64,000 bases of DNA, from positions 186,001 through 250,000 of the forward strand of contig CADCXC010000005.1 of the NCBI GenBank assembly GCA_902806595.1, in the 5' to 3' direction. The notes under the pieces are model-generated. The model did not search any database, was not told where the DNA came from, and saw only the letters and a list, made by a program, of their open reading frames with translations. The position numbers were made by a program, and so were the translations under genes. Position 1 is the first letter of the stretch, and every line of letters begins with the position of its first letter. Source of the stretch: Pyrenopolyporus hunteri. Taxonomy: Eukaryota; Ascomycota; Sordariomycetes; Xylariales; Hypoxylaceae. This document shows, piece after piece, positions 44,611-57,626 of this stretch.

Positions 44611-46113
44611 CAATCAGCGTCCCCGCCAGGAGCCTCAGCTCCTGGGTCTGGGGACACAATCTATCCACAGCAGCTTCAAGGCTAAGGAACCAAAGGCTCG
44701 AGTAGCCATCACTGAATCACCCGGATAAGGGTGACAGGACGACGAACGAAGCTCGGCGCTGCCGTCGAGTGCCATAAACCCACATTGTTGGATATCAGGG
44801 AACATGAATCAGGAATTGGCGATGATGTTGTCAGCTCGGCAAAACAACGAAGAGAAGGAAACTCCACAACCCCGTTACGACTGTTATCCTTACGGAGTTA
44901 CCGATCTACAAGACGCGACGCGCAAAGCGTATACGCACACATACACACACACTATACACGTTTCTTTACAACTACTACCAGCGATCGAGTATTGTACAAC
45001 AATAGTAATGGACCGGAGTCTTTCTCCGAATCTCCGGGGCGGGTAATTGCTTAATACTAGAGATACCAAACCACGACGGGCATGCACTTTATTCGTAATA
45101 TTGACATTTTAACGACTAAAATCTAGAGGGCATGGGGGAGAGGAAGGCGGATAGGGTGATGTTTTTCAGACTTATTTGATTCCCAGAATACCTGAGTCAA
45201 TACATTTACATGGCGTGCGTTCCAAGAATGAGGAACGCGTCTGCTCACAGATTTCCTTTTCCAATACCATCTAACTACGACGGATAGTACTCTGCCAGAG
45301 AAAGGGAGGCATGAGATCACATGGGAAGACTGAGTTACAATCCCCCTTCACGTTGACCGCAACTTGGCAGCAGGCTCGGGTGGGTTGGGAACGGGGGATC
45401 CGAGAAAAGAGACGAGATGGAGGATTCGGCAGAGATATCCCGGAAGAAGTACATGACATGCGAGAGATGTGTGTCTCACCGTACCTTGCGAGGAGCAGGC
45501 CTGACTCCGCCAGGTAAAATACGTTTCGGCCAGAGAAATTCTGGCCCCATCTGAATGCGTTGAAGCATGGACAAAGAGCTACAGGGCGAAATACAGCCCA
45601 GGCTTGCACGGAATCGACAACCTCTAGCTATGGGGGCTGTGAGAGGCTCTCGAACGTTGGAGAACTAGGGAGGGGGGGCGGATCACGGGCGAAAAGGCGG
45701 AAAAGCGAAACTGTGAATCTCTCCAATGGAAGCACCCGTACACGATATTTCATGACTAAACTACCTTCTAATCTACTTACTACTACATTAGTAATAACGG
45801 CCAATTGGTTACAAGTACCGCGAATTCTTTACGGCGGAGGTGTTACAGTTGGCGTCCGATCTTTTCTAATTTTTTAATTTTTTTTTTTCTTAATAAAGTT
45901 TTCCGTCAACCGCGCGGCGGAGGCGGCGGTGGTGTCGAAACGGCCCGCATCTAACTGGTATTAATTTCGACAAGGCGGTTGTAGATTTGTTTCGTAGCAT
46001 CTCGTGTTACATGGTGACAAGCTTACAGCGGAGGTAGCGCTATATGCCCGTTAAATCCCGTAGCGATAAGGAGGAGGTAAGAGTTTTTAACAGGCAAGGA
46101 ATTAGTAGTTGTC

Positions 46114-46138
46114 TTTTTTTTTTTTTTTTTTTTTTTTT
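46114..46138. repeat. Poly-T tract
   Basis: About 25 consecutive T residues, followed by a GTTGTTGTTATTG run. Confidence 0.9.
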
Positions 46139-47870
46139 GTTGTTGTTATTGTTCTATAATACCAGCCACTTATTTGCGCGCACGGGGTTTTAGAAGGTCC
46201 CTCCTCCCCTTCTACATAGTGCCCCCCCTTGTTCCCCCCTGGAAGCTTCGGGCGTGAAACGTCAAGCGTGTTGTAGCTCCTCAACTCCTTCTCCTAACTC
46301 CACAAGGGTAGTCCCTTACAAGTTACACTTGAACCACGAACAGCTGATACTATGTAGATGCCTAAGACCTACCGGGCTCGCCTACCAGCCTAGGGAGGTA
46401 CCTACACGCCAACTTGCCTATCTACCAGCCCACCTAGGTACCTGTTCTGACAGCTTAGGTCTAACAGCTCAATCCTAACGGCTTAAGTCTAACAGCTCGA
46501 GTCTAGCAGCTTGGGGATCTGCCAGTCCACCGACTTACACGTACACCACCCACACTGCATCGTATAGGTACAATGCATACATTACATTACATACATTACA
46601 TACCCTACATGCCGTAGGTACCTTACAAGAAATGCCATAAGTGCATATACGCGCATACATGGACGGCGTTCCAGGCCGCGCGGAACCCGAGGGTACATAC
46701 GTTACCCCCCGGGGGGATCATAGGGATCATAGGGATCGGTAGTATTGTGTATAGCGTGCGCGTACCTAGGCAGGTAGGTAGGTATGTATGTATGGTATGG
46801 TATGGTGCGGTATTGTATGAAGGGAAGCAGAGAGAAGCAAAACGGAGCAAAGCGGAGCGGAGAGGTGAGGCTTAGCCTGCTTATCCTGTCTCCTTGATTG
46901 CTTGCTTGCTTGCTTGCCTGTCTGCCGGACAACACAGAGAGTGCCCTTCATACATACCTACCTACAGACATACCTACAGATATACCTACATGCCTACACC
47001 ACATAGCCTCGCGTTTGGAGTCCGAGAGCCGACGTCCCTTTCGATGAGCGTTATGGGTGTTATGGGTGTTATGGCCTGATTCCGGATTCACCGCCTTGGC
47101 TCCGGTACATACGCGCATGCGGACAATACCTACCTACCTACGTACATATAAACGCGCGGTCGTGCAAAGCAAAAAGAAAAAAAAAAGCCCCCTTGTCCTA
47201 CATACGAGGAGCGAAGCCGCCAGGTATCGCAAGTAGATTAGGTACCTACATACACATTTACCTTGCCTACCTGGGTACGCACAACGTACGGCATTTCACA
47301 TACAGCATCTTAGCAAACTGAGCATACCTTCACCTATATAACTGAGGCACAGTGGGATATAGCAGCAGACAAGCAGGGAAGAAGAAAACGTGCAAAGAAA
47401 AAGGCGCCATGTAGGTACCACGACCACGTTCTCCTGATCTGGGAACTTCGATCTACAGTACCTTTCGAAAAAGAAAGGGCTGCACGCTAATCACGCCGGC
47501 TCTTGTTGCTTCTGATGGGGGGGGAAGCGAGGAGGGGAGGGGGGCTTGGTTCCGAGGTTCGCCACCGAAGCACCGGATTGGCCCTGGTGAGGCGTTAAGC
47601 GTATGTACGGTGTCTGTGTGTGGTGTGCGTGTGGTGTGTGCGCTGTCATTGTCACATATAACACGGCTGCGATATAACCCCCAAACCCACTTGTTAGCTC
47701 CTGCGAGCTCTTCTCCCCTCCAATGGTTCAGCTCTGGGCCTTGGTTGCCCCTGGCACACGATGCGGAAGCCGTGGGGAGCCAGAAGCTCGAATTCATTCA
47801 CGCCGTTGGCCGGCCGTGGCGTGCGTGGTCTCATATAGATTTCCACCGCCCACGTACCACACGTACACGC

Positions 47871-47919
47871 GCAGAACGCAGAACGCAGAGCGCAGAGCGC
47901 AGAGCGCAGAACGCAGAAC
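47871..47919. repeat. GCAGARC minisatellite, seven copies
   Basis: Seven tandem seven-base units occur with variants in the order AAC, AAC, AGC, AGC, AGC, AAC, AAC, a symmetric arrangement. Confidence 0.9.
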
Positions 47920-48589
47920 GCATTGCGGAAGACTCTCACGCGCATACCGATGAAACGCAATTCGACCTGAACGCTCGCTCGTCCTTCCCCAAGAGGCGTT
48001 ATCCTAGACACTTGTTTGGCGGTACTACTCTGACATCGGAGGAGAGGGGGGAACAATAGAGCCCAGCGCCCGACGACGAGTATACTGTTTTGTCGCTAAG
48101 CTACCGTGCGTGTGCCTTGGCCTTGGACTCGAGGAGTAGGTAGTTCCCATCAGCTTAGATTTGTCTCCGGGACATCCTGATCTAGAATCCCGGCCGAGGG
48201 TTAGCCGGATGCTGACAAGCCTACGAAGACGTTTTTGGTTGACGGAGTAACAAGTGTCTTGCGGTGAGGACACAAATGCGCTCTTCTGCATATGAACGCC
48301 GCCCATTTCTCTGTTGGCGGCCATACGGACATTTCATTCGCCCGTTTCCTGCCAGGCCTAATGCCATCTAGCATATCGTACCGTACTTTCGCTGCCTACT
48401 CTAATACGCACGTGGTATCCCAGAAGCCGTCGACGACAGTTGGTATCAAGATTCTCGTAGCATCAACCCACCACTCATTTGGGATAAATAGCTTTGGCCC
48501 GGGAACCTATCTCGGAAAAAAAGGAAAGAATGCTACGCTTGAACGATTTCGAGAAAGTAAGTCAGGTCATCTCGCGTGCAGGATGACTA

Positions 48590-48640
48590 CCTACCTAGGT
48601 AGGTGGGTAGGTAGGTAGGTAGATAGATAGGTAGGGAACG
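48590..48640. repeat. GTAG microsatellite
   Basis: ACCTAGGTAGGTGGGTAGGT and further GTAG/ATAG units form a tandem array. A smaller array lies at 48721-48740. Confidence 0.85.
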
Positions 48641-49154
48641 GAACGGAAGCACCTTGGGTGCTTTTTTGGGAGCTCTGTTATGCCATTGATGCAATGGGAT
48701 TACGGAACAGAGTCAGTTGGTTAGGTAGGTAGGTAGGCAGGTTGTTTACCTGCTACATCCTAAACGGCCGACAGCGCAGAGCTCACGCAAGCCACCGAAG
48801 CGATAGAGCGTATTGTAAAATACGGTAGCGCCCCATACGTTTAATCCCTGCCACGAACTCGTTACGAGATCCTCGAGACATCCGCCCTTCGATTAGTAGG
48901 GTTCGCATTGGCAGTTAACACTGGCAGCTAGCATTGGCAGTCAGCATGACGAGCGCGATGCAAAAGTCGATTTACCCGTCGCCTACCGTGCCGTCCTCTG
49001 CTAGGAACGTTGGCAACGCTGGCAATGCTGACGTGGTTCTGCGCAGCAAGATAATCACCCAGTCCTAATATATTCCAGCGGTGTGGGATCTCGTTTCAAC
49101 TGCCGCCGGCCTCACAGAATGAGGGGTCCCAAAGCAGGTAGGATGTCCTTACGC

Positions 49155-49200
49155 CCCCATATCCCCATATCCTCATACCCTCATACCCCCATAACCCCCT
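49155..49200. repeat. CCCCATAT/CCTCATAC imperfect tandem repeat
   Basis: About five imperfect eight- to nine-base units of the form (C)CC(C/T)CATA(T/C). Confidence 0.8.
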
Positions 49201-49888
49201 GTTGCTGCAGCCTGTAAGGGCATGATAGTCGTTAGGGGAATTTGGCTGCACGAAAGCCATCCGTAATGTGAACCATGGATGAATCAAAAAACAGAGTCAG
49301 CTTGGGGCCAGCCCCGGGACCCAGGCCCCCAGCCCAGCCCAGCCCTCGGCAATGCAGTATGCAACGCATTCCCGCGGTGTCAATTAACTATCACTCACAC
49401 CTTTGGTGACAACGTCCGGGGGGGGTTGGTTAATTACAAGCCTGCCATTTCCTGGCATCGTGATGTTCACACGAGTTGGATTAGAGTTGAAGCTCGGATC
49501 TCTTGGTCTAATATGACAGAATCCGATTTGGTAGTGGCGCACAGCAGATTCCGATCGATCCGGATCTATCAAATGTCTAATAGCGGCGCACGGGGACCCT
49601 TAACAACCCGCCCACGGTTCCATCGACCATTCTGGAGGTTTGAAGGGCTGAGTGATGTCCCCATGATCGCCCTGAGTCCGAGGGCCGAGCCATCTTCGAA
49701 GCGCTGCCAACGTGCTTCATGGGGGTATCGCCATTTACGATTGACAACTAACAACATCCGAACACCAACCGATAGCCTAACTCGGAAGGCGTACGACGTC
49801 CAGAAAGACGACAGTCGCCATACGCGTTTACGCTTAACGGCGCGTTCAAACATACACTTCTATACATACCTCTATACACGCATACAAC

Positions 49889-49948
49889 GAACGCGCGCAC
49901 ACACGCACACACGCACACACTCACACACGCACGCACACATACACACGT
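49889..49948. repeat. CA-rich microsatellite
   Basis: CACACA(CG/TC) runs extend for about 60 bases on the plus strand. Confidence 0.85.
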
Positions 49949-52900
49949 TTATGCCTTACCCCAGGTAGGATTTCTGTAAGTGCCTGAGCGAGTTGAGGCT
50001 GAAAATACGGTCTCCCCATCTGAAAAAGACCTTTCCGTTTGATTGGAGGACGAGGGCCTGTCCGTAATTCCTAGCGGGAGTCTGGCCTAGCCATAGAGAA
50101 GCTTCAGAAGAGCGTAGCTGTACCCAATTTGACGTATTTTCCCCCCTCTCCCCTCAGCTCAACAGGCCCGTCCAGGAACTGCTTAGTTACGGTTACAAGG
50201 CCAAAACAGAACGTCAATTGCCAGTGTTCGGCGTATCCGCTCCCGTTTGCGCGGCCAATCGGAGATTTCCATTCGACATCGTCGTATTCAAGACACCAGT
50301 ATCGTTTCGTCGCAGCGTACAAGTCCAAGCCCTCCGTAATTATCTTCTCATGAACATGTCCGTGTAGACTGTCTTAATGACTGTTCCCGACTTCGCGTCG
50401 CGTCGCGCCGAGCGCATGATAATCGCTCCCGGGCCTCACCTAGGTAGGTACCTACCTACAGTTCAACGAGGCGAGGTCCAGCTGCGCCAGTTATAACACG
50501 GCGCCGAGTTCCTGTAGATGAACTGTAATCCGAAACACCTGTTCAGCCCCCCGCGGCGAGGACATATCCCATCCGAGTAGGAAACCCCGAATTCACGGGG
50601 AGCTAAAGGCGCGAGAATATACAGCTTGGTACCGTATCCAGACCCCCCGCTTTGATGGGTCAGCGACCGTAGACTCAATCGACGTTGTAGATATCAGCTT
50701 GGACATGCAGCCTCCCGTCATCCGGAGGACCGTCATGGGCTAACACGCTATTCCGAGGGGTTATAAACCACGACCGCCGAGTGGTTCGATATCTACTTGC
50801 CTACGCATTCAAGGGCGGTCAGCTTTGAACTCGACACCGGGCGCTAGTGTTTGGTAATCCTCGCGCCGCGGTGAAATAAGACGTCGAGCACGAATAGAAT
50901 GGAGTTGCGAGGGGATCGGCCGCTTGGATGAACATGTGCATTAGTGCTCGTCGGGCTGCACAACCCTGTTTCGTGTCTTGAGGCCCAACGAGCGAGAGGG
51001 GTGATGGTGTGGTAGGTAAGACGAGCTTAGGGCCTTCCCGTCCCGTCTAAGAGGCATTCATCGCATGAACACTTGTACCCGTGCTTACTTCTCCGCGGTG
51101 GAAAGTCCTAGATGAGCTGAACGCGATTCAATTTTTTCATCGCGCCAAGGGGAAGCGGAGGGGGGGGGAAGGTAATAGAACGGATGTTAAGAAATTCGTT
51201 GACCCTGTCGTCGACGCCCTATATCGATCTTGTATTAATGAGCCCGCCACGCCTCGCCAAAACAGCAGCAATCTTCCTACGTGGGTTCGAGCAAAAGGCC
51301 TGCAAGCAAGCTTCGGCCAGGTCGGCCGGCTCCACGCAAATCCTCGCGGCAACCCCCTTGCCCTCCCTGGGACAGCCTGCAGATGATGGGGAAACTCTCA
51401 GCGACTCAGAGGTTTTCGGCCGTTGAAGAACGGGGGTCTTTGCAGCTGCGGCATAACGAATGCGTATTCTCAAGTAGGCGCAATACCTTGCGGTGAAGGA
51501 ATTGTTAGCCCCTATCCCAAGATAGTTCAGCCGGTCGTCAGCAGCGAAAGGAGCGCAAATGATGAGAGCGGAATTTTGGGTGTCATGGGCGCAAGGTGAA
51601 GCGGATTAAGCCTCCCGATGCTTGGGCGGGTAGGTAGGTAGATTTCCTCTGCAAGCTACGACTTTCGCCGACGACTTATCTACTTTCGATGCCCGTTCCG
51701 CACGAGGATCTTTCTACCGCCTCTCGATTACGTAGATAGAATTCTTAACATAAAATCAACCTGTCGAGTTCAAAAGTGCAGTGGGTCACTGTTCTTCAGG
51801 GGCTTATTTTCGTGTGCGTAAGAGGACAGACTTTTGCAATATTCACAACGTCATCTTGCCTATTCGCCTAACAGGTTCCTATGAGCGGCAATGGTGCGGA
51901 GGTATATCATCTAGGTCCTTTATAGGTAGTCAGTTCCGAGCGAATATTCCCTCGGTATATGCCACTTCTCGTGAAATGGCAAACTGTTGCAACTAAAGGT
52001 GGTTAACCGAGGCTTATATAGCTGTGGCGCTCCGTCAAACCTGATTGATGTCGACGGCGAATGTTTTAGTGATTGTGCATTACCACAAGGCGAGGTAGAC
52101 TTCTCTGACTTCTTACCTACCAGAAACATTTCAAGCCGAGTACCTAAGATATCGGCTACCATTCCTCCTCACTAACGCAATGGTGTAGGTATAAAGATAA
52201 GGCGGTAGGTGGTTGAAAAGCCAATAGCCAAACAATATCTAGCACGTTGGACTGTATCACACTAGTAAACCATAGCTTTGTCACCAACAGATATGTCGCC
52301 ACCATATCCTCGCTGCCTGTCCCCTGTCAGCAGTTAGTTCTGCTCGAAACTATCCCGGCGTATGATGGCTCGCTGGTGATGTCTCGACTCTAGCCGACTC
52401 GAACCTCTTTACGACGGAGCCAACGAATCATGTCATTCTTTTATAGCGTCTGGTTATCAGGACACATATTAACTACAGGAGCCTTGTATAAACTATTAAG
52501 AGTGGTGCAACTATATAAGAGTCGAAAAGTATAGTTTACTTAAGATTTATTAATAATTCGGAACTAGTTATACTCTACCCATACCTACCGTTGAGAAACC
52601 AAACACGTAGCCCAGACGGACGCTAATATATTTTATAAGGTTATGGAGTTATATAGTTGCGTTATTTATATGATTTCAATCTCTTCTTATTCCGCCACAC
52701 CTTTTATACAGCGACTAGGGAGTTCAAGAAATATTCTAGGCCCCGTATTCCAAACTGATGACCTAACTCCTGAACATAAGCATTTCCAGCTATTATACAT
52801 CTTACTTTCTGTGTAATTCTTCGTAGTATGCGTGTACACCTTATCAACCTAGTCGTAATTGCCTATTGATCTTAATACACCAAATATCATACCGGTTATC

Positions 52901-54167
52901 CTATGTCCTTAGGCTCCCTACACATCCAATGTAGGTACAGGTGTTTTAATACATTACAAGTGGGAGGAAGCGTGTTAGGCTACAGACGTATCATCGAGCC
53001 CAGTGTCCAACAAATGCTAAAGCAGCGTATAAGCACTACTGATGCACATCGCGGCCCGGATAGAACTGGCTAACTGCTACACTTCGAAAGGCCTATGAAC
53101 CGATTATTTGATCTGCAGTGGTATATATACCTAGGGTAGCCTAGTCCTCGCAAGGATCCAAAAGCTGGTGGAATTGCCTCATAGACGAACGCCATCGAAT
53201 CCGAATATCTTGAAGCTTTAATTGACCATCGCGAATGGTGTCGGTTCTGCCTCTGAAACTTTCGCAGCCCGCAGCCCACTAGGAAATGTCCCCTCAGCCG
53301 ACCCAACACCTTAGCAGTCGACGCCTTCCTCAAGAAATTTACTAGTTCTACCAATACAACTCGTTAACCTAGCCGGTATCATAAAAGCATGTGAGTTCGG
53401 GATCTCTCCTGGATGAAATGGAGGCACGGGAGTTCGAACGCCACGTCACTATTTAAAACTTCGAGTTGCCGGCATGAAGCAATGGGTATTGCGCGGTGTG
53501 CCCTAAAGGGAATTGTAGTTCATTTCCGATGAGAAATGGATATTCACATGTCAGCGAGTCGATTATAGTACCTAGAAACGATTATGGATAATCTTGCTTG
53601 GAAATCGAGAACACTTTGATACCTGAACAGGTAGATACTTACCATGCTCTTCTAACTCTCCTATAGCTCTAGGGGACGGATGCACTGATACGCAATACGA
53701 TGGGCGCCGACTATGGGCTGGGGTGTGTGGAAAGGGGGAGTCGTGTTGAGATTGGGATGGATGAACATGGCCTGTTGAAATTCATCTTCTACCAATAATG
53801 GGATTCGAAGGTGCTAGGTAGCATACAAGTGTTCGAAATGACAACTTAGATACTGAACTTATGGGAACTGTGATCATTTAATATTTGATGGCGATGACAT
53901 TCCTGTTTTCAAGTGATATACTGCGGCCTCGGGAGATGTGATCACTTTAACAGTTTGAGGAAATTCTAGCAAATTCCCTAGGACGTAAATACATAATCCA
54001 TTAGAAAGTTACTACGGCAAACTTGGCTAGAGCTAGTCGAAATGGACGGCCTGAAATAACCATGTAGGTACGTCTTTCTAATTACAACTGCGTTCCTTAA
54101 AGAAAGGGAGGGGAGTTAAAGGGGATGAGTCTCACTTGCAAGGACTGCTCGGCACGCGAAAGCAAAG

Positions 54168-54910
54168 TTAGAGAAGGTCCTCTACATCATATAAAATACG
54201 CTCCATCTCACTTCTGGTCCCGTACCCCCCGCCGAGGGCACCACCGGGGTCGGCGGTACTAAGCACGCCCTCCTTCCTCTCACGCCACCAGGGGCAGTCA
54301 GCGAACCTACACGCTTGCATCAGCCCGCGAGCTTCACAGGCATCCTCGGGGCCGAGCTTCGAGTGCCGAACAATGTTGCCCCTGGCGTCGAGGTGCAGGA
54401 ACCGCAGCATGCGCCTCTTGAACGCCTCGCGGTCCGCGACGATGAGGCACGTCTCCACAGCCATGACTTAGAGCTCCGTTCCGGTGCCAGCCTCGAGTTC
54501 CTCTTCCTCATCGTCAACTGACAGCGTCCCGAACCGCCTAGCGCTTGGAAGCGAGCCACGCATTCGACGGATCTCGCATAACGTTGCGAGAATACCCTTG
54601 TCTGGGTCCAGCAGGCTCGGGGAGGTATATCAGAGACCCGCTCCCAGCGCTCTCCAAAGCCGAACGTGTGGCGATCGTCGAGTATTGTCCAGGGGACCAC
54701 GGCCTCCTCGAACTGGAGATTGTAGTCTTCGTCAATCTCGCGCCACTTGGCGAATTCGTCGTCGCCGTCCCGCCATATCCACCGTGAAGCCTAGCGCCAA
54801 CACGGAGGGCGTCACGGGGCCAGGATCTCGCGCACTGCCTCTTCAGTGGGAACATGTTCTATGGCTACGCCGTCGTCTCTATGGTGAATTGTATCCCATA
54901 CCTCGGGCAT
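54168..54910 (-). pseudogene. Decayed gene for an uncharacterised fungal protein
   Basis: Translating the minus strand from the ATG at 54910 gives a natural start (MPEVWDTIHHRDDG) that hits TGA and TAG about 100 bases in. Just after, the same frame resumes a convincing protein (WRDGDDEFAKWREIDED, later VVPWTILDDRHTFGFGERWE). Between the stops, a neighbouring frame reads VTPSVLALGFTVD, fitting two offsetting indels. Near 54620 the sense moves again to another frame (SPSLLDPDKGILATLCEIRR). That frame meets an in-frame TAA at about 54471 before continuing (MAVETCLIVADREAF) to a normal-looking end, ILYDVEDLL. No GT-AG introns of plausible length explain the shifts; the only candidate is 25 nt. 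I therefore see at least three frame disruptions and one or more stops, meaning a pseudogene. The family is not recognised. It lies on the same strand as the intact ketopantoate reductase gene. Confidence 0.7.
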
Positions 54911-55347
54911 AGTGCCTACCTAGTTGTGGAAAGGCGTGGGTCGACTTGAGTCTCTGCTCGGATGGGGAGGCAGAGGATAAATGGTCCTAGTGTCGCGACG
55001 AGCGCGTTGTTAGTTGATGAGCTCTAGTAAAGGGGAATGCCACAGGATGTCCGGCTTACGACGAGATATTGTTCTGCCGGAAAGGCACTCCACGGCGGGG
55101 ATACTTCGAGTCGCTACTCAGCCTGTGGCATCGTTATCCAGGAGTTTTATAAATAAGTTCCTGTGGTATTTTGTTTCAAGATTCAATCTAGCTTTCGTGA
55201 TGTTTTGCGGGGGAGTTGTGGAAATAGAGATGAAGAATATTGCCCGCTATCCTTAGGGTATCCGTCTAATAAGCCTCGAAATCCGACCCTACACTGCATG
55301 ACGGCTAGGAGGCAGTTAAAAGTTTCAACGACATACACCCCCAGCCA
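54911..55347. other. Intergenic
   Basis: It lies between the 3' end of the ketopantoate reductase gene and the start of the decayed gene. Nothing further is seen. Confidence 0.5.
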
Positions 55348-56766
55348 CTACCGCAAATCACGCAACTCCTTACTCAACTCACCCCTTTCCCGCGTAGCCC
55401 GGGCTTGCACCAGAGAAATCAGCTTCTCATGGGTCGGCAACCCGCGCTCATCACCTAGAAACCGCGCGGTATCCACAAGCCAGCCGTTGAAATCGCCGAT
55501 CTCGGTGCTCTTATTAGCCCGGACGTCCTGCAACATCGAGCTCGTGTTCCCGGCCACCTTGGCCCCGGCGGCATGCAGCATCGCGCGCAGCCGCGGGAAC
55601 GAGAACCGCTCTAGAAGCTCATCCCGCGTCTGCCGAAGACTCTCTTCCGCGCTCTTATCCTCCCCGCTTACCTCCCTGTCCAAGAGGATCCCCTCGCTAC
55701 TCCGATGCATAACCAGAGCCCTCAGCGTCCCGCTCGCCTCCCGCAGCAACTCATCCATAACCTGACCCAACCCATCGCCCTCCCACTCCGCGAACAACTC
55801 CCCGTTCTTGCACCTTAGCACCGCGGTCAGGGGATTGATCACCGAGTTGACGACGAGCTTCTCGAGCTGCGCGACCCAGAGCTCCTTCCGCGGGACGCGG
55901 CGGGCGGCCAGGCCGGGGGCGCGCGCGATCCGCTCGGCGAGGTACGCGGCCTGGGCGTCGGCGGCGGGCGCGCCGGGCCGCACGGTGCCCAGGATCACGT
56001 CGGCGGGCGCGGCGTGCAGGCTGCGGAAGGGCCCGAGCGCCGTGACGCCGTGCATGGTGACGCACGCGAGCCAGGCGGGGCTCGCGCCGGCGGGGAAGCG
56101 CGCGTCCACGTACGCGTCGCCCAGCGGCGGCCACAGCTTGCACACGCCGTTCTGGGCGAACGCCACGGCCGACGCGGGGCCCAGGTACCTGCGCAGGCGG
56201 TCGACCTGGGGCAGGGCCTGGGGCGCCTTGGTAGCGACGATGAGGTTGCGTACATGCGCGCCATTAGCCGGCTCGCCGACCGGGCCGTGGGAGGGCGCGG
56301 CGTCGGTCCACCACTCGATGTCGAAGGCGGTGGTCCTGTCGGGTATGCCGTCGCGCACCATCTCAATACCCGGGTCTGAGCTCCAGTGCTCCAGCAGCTC
56401 CCTCCTGTGGACGACCAGGGTGATGGGAGGCCTGTCGCTCGTGTTGTCCTTGGCAAGGGAGCTCGCGAACAGACGGCCGAGGTTGCCGACGCCCAACACG
56501 TAGATACGGCGTTTGTCATCGTCCGAGCTCGAGGTATTATCTCCTACCCCTGGCGAGGATTGGGATTGGGGGCCGGGCTCATTATTGGGCAGGTTTGCGA
56601 GCGTCCAAGCATACAGCCTCGGCGGTTCTGCGCCGTCCTCGATCATTTGCCTTAGCCACTCAGCGGGGACTCGGCGCGAGCCCGCAGACGACGTCGATAC
56701 TGCACGTAATGAGCGTCTAAGATAGCAAGCCGTACTCCGGTTCCTGGTCCATCGGATCGGATTCAT
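55348..56766 (-). CDS. 2-dehydropantoate 2-reductase (ketopantoate reductase), likely mitochondrial
   Basis: This NADPH-dependent enzyme reduces ketopantoate to pantoate in pantothenate/CoA synthesis. The single exon encodes 472 residues from the ATG at 56766. The frame is open further upstream, but only this ATG gives a standard start, and it yields an Arg-rich presequence (MNPIRWTRNRSTACYLRR) typical of mitochondrial targeting. The NADPH Rossmann motif is VLGVGNLGRLFA. The ApbA/PanE C-terminal domain has the hallmark KLVVNSVINPLTAVLRCKNG with the conserved Lys/Asn positions, and a late NKSTEIGDFNGW segment typical of the family. The protein is longer than bacterial PanE (about 300) because of the N-terminal extension, normal for fungal members such as yeast PAN5. 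The middle is very GC-rich. Confidence 0.93.
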   Translation of the reverse strand: MNPIRWTRNRSTACYLRRSLRAVSTSSAGSRRVPAEWLRQMIEDGAEPPRLYAWTLANLPNNEPGPQSQSSPGVGDNTSSSDDDKRRIYVLGVGNLGRLFASSLAKDNTSDRPPITLVVHRRELLEHWSSDPGIEMVRDGIPDRTTAFDIEWWTDAAPSHGPVGEPANGAHVRNLIVATKAPQALPQVDRLRRYLGPASAVAFAQNGVCKLWPPLGDAYVDARFPAGASPAWLACVTMHGVTALGPFRSLHAAPADVILGTVRPGAPAADAQAAYLAERIARAPGLAARRVPRKELWVAQLEKLVVNSVINPLTAVLRCKNGELFAEWEGDGLGQVMDELLREASGTLRALVMHRSSEGILLDREVSGEDKSAEESLRQTRDELLERFSFPRLRAMLHAAGAKVAGNTSSMLQDVRANKSTEIGDFNGWLVDTARFLGDERGLPTHEKLISLVQARATRERGELSKELRDLR

Positions 56767-57626
56767 GATAAGTATGTCGGTCTCGCACAGTTTATGTACC
56801 GTGTAACTTTTTAGCGTCTTCTTGAGGGTCCGAGAATGTCGTAAAGTACCGCGGTCCCGCACGGACGCTAGTACGGATCTGCAATATACGCCATACCTTT
56901 TTAAGGTTTAAAAACGCGTTATATAATTCCCCACCCATGATATCCAATCAATGGGCAAAATTGGCTTGCTAGGGCTTTCCCCAACTTTGATCTATCATTT
57001 TGATTTGATGAAGCTTGTGAAACGTCCGTACGTCTCAAGGAATTAGCGACCAACACGCCTTACCCTCTTAGGCAAGTACCTATGTAAGCTGCCTACGGAA
57101 TTGCCTACTACCTTCTTTTCGACCCTCTATTCGGATAGCCTATTATGTATGCGGGAGGCTGGGAGGCATTTCTAAGCCCACATATGACGAACGAGGAAAT
57201 CGTCATTTGTCGTATCTCGCACTAAACATTCAATTATCACATTCATGTGTACCTAGGTAGGTACGTACCAGGTGAGTACGTGGAAACTGCTTTAGTACCT
57301 ACCTATGTACATACCGAAGTACCAGGTATGACGTCGTTGTATCGAAATGGCTACCTATCGTGAAGCTTTCGTGCTAGTAGCCGCAAGTTGAATCTAGGTC
57401 AAGCAGATCATATCTCACGAACTTCTTTTCATGGGGATGAAGCTGCACATTAGATAAACACGCCTTTAATCATGGAAGCCAAATACCTTCCGTATGCAAA
57501 GCTCAACCACCTATCAAGACTTTTATAGCGCAAGGCTTCAAATATCCAGCGGCGTTCAAGACTTCGGCACTAGTAGGAGTCCGACTCTGGTTCGGCAATA
57601 TCGACCAGTAGTGATATTGCCCCGAA
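56767..57626. other. Intergenic
   Basis: A TACCTAGGTAGGTACGTACC run is at 57250-57270, with nearby GTACC repeats to 57330. It holds the promoter of the ketopantoate reductase gene and the 3' end of the Cys-rich gene. No gene is seen. Confidence 0.5.

Larger units (their letters stand above)
44611..54167. other. Gene-poor region (9.6 kb)
   Basis: I find no supported gene on either strand. It holds a poly-T tract (46114-46138), TTGC and GTAG microsatellites (46898-46920; 48590-48640; 48721-48740), a seven-copy GCAGARC minisatellite (47871-47919), CCCCATA-type repeats (49155-49200) and a CA-rich tract (49889-49948). Imperfect TCTAACAGCTC-type units lie at 46448-46512. From about 52400 to 54100 the sequence is more AT-rich and without ORFs. 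The longest open frame, 49279-49968, is discussed among rejected items. Confidence 0.5.

Noticed and set aside
49279..49968. 229-codon open frame
   Set aside because: Its end is translated CA microsatellite, the rest has no domain or homology-like pattern, and composition is not codon-like; treated as chance.
54790..54816. Possible 25-nt GT-AG intron removing the stops in the decayed gene
   Set aside because: Too short for a fungal spliceosomal intron and it does not restore the frame that continues downstream.
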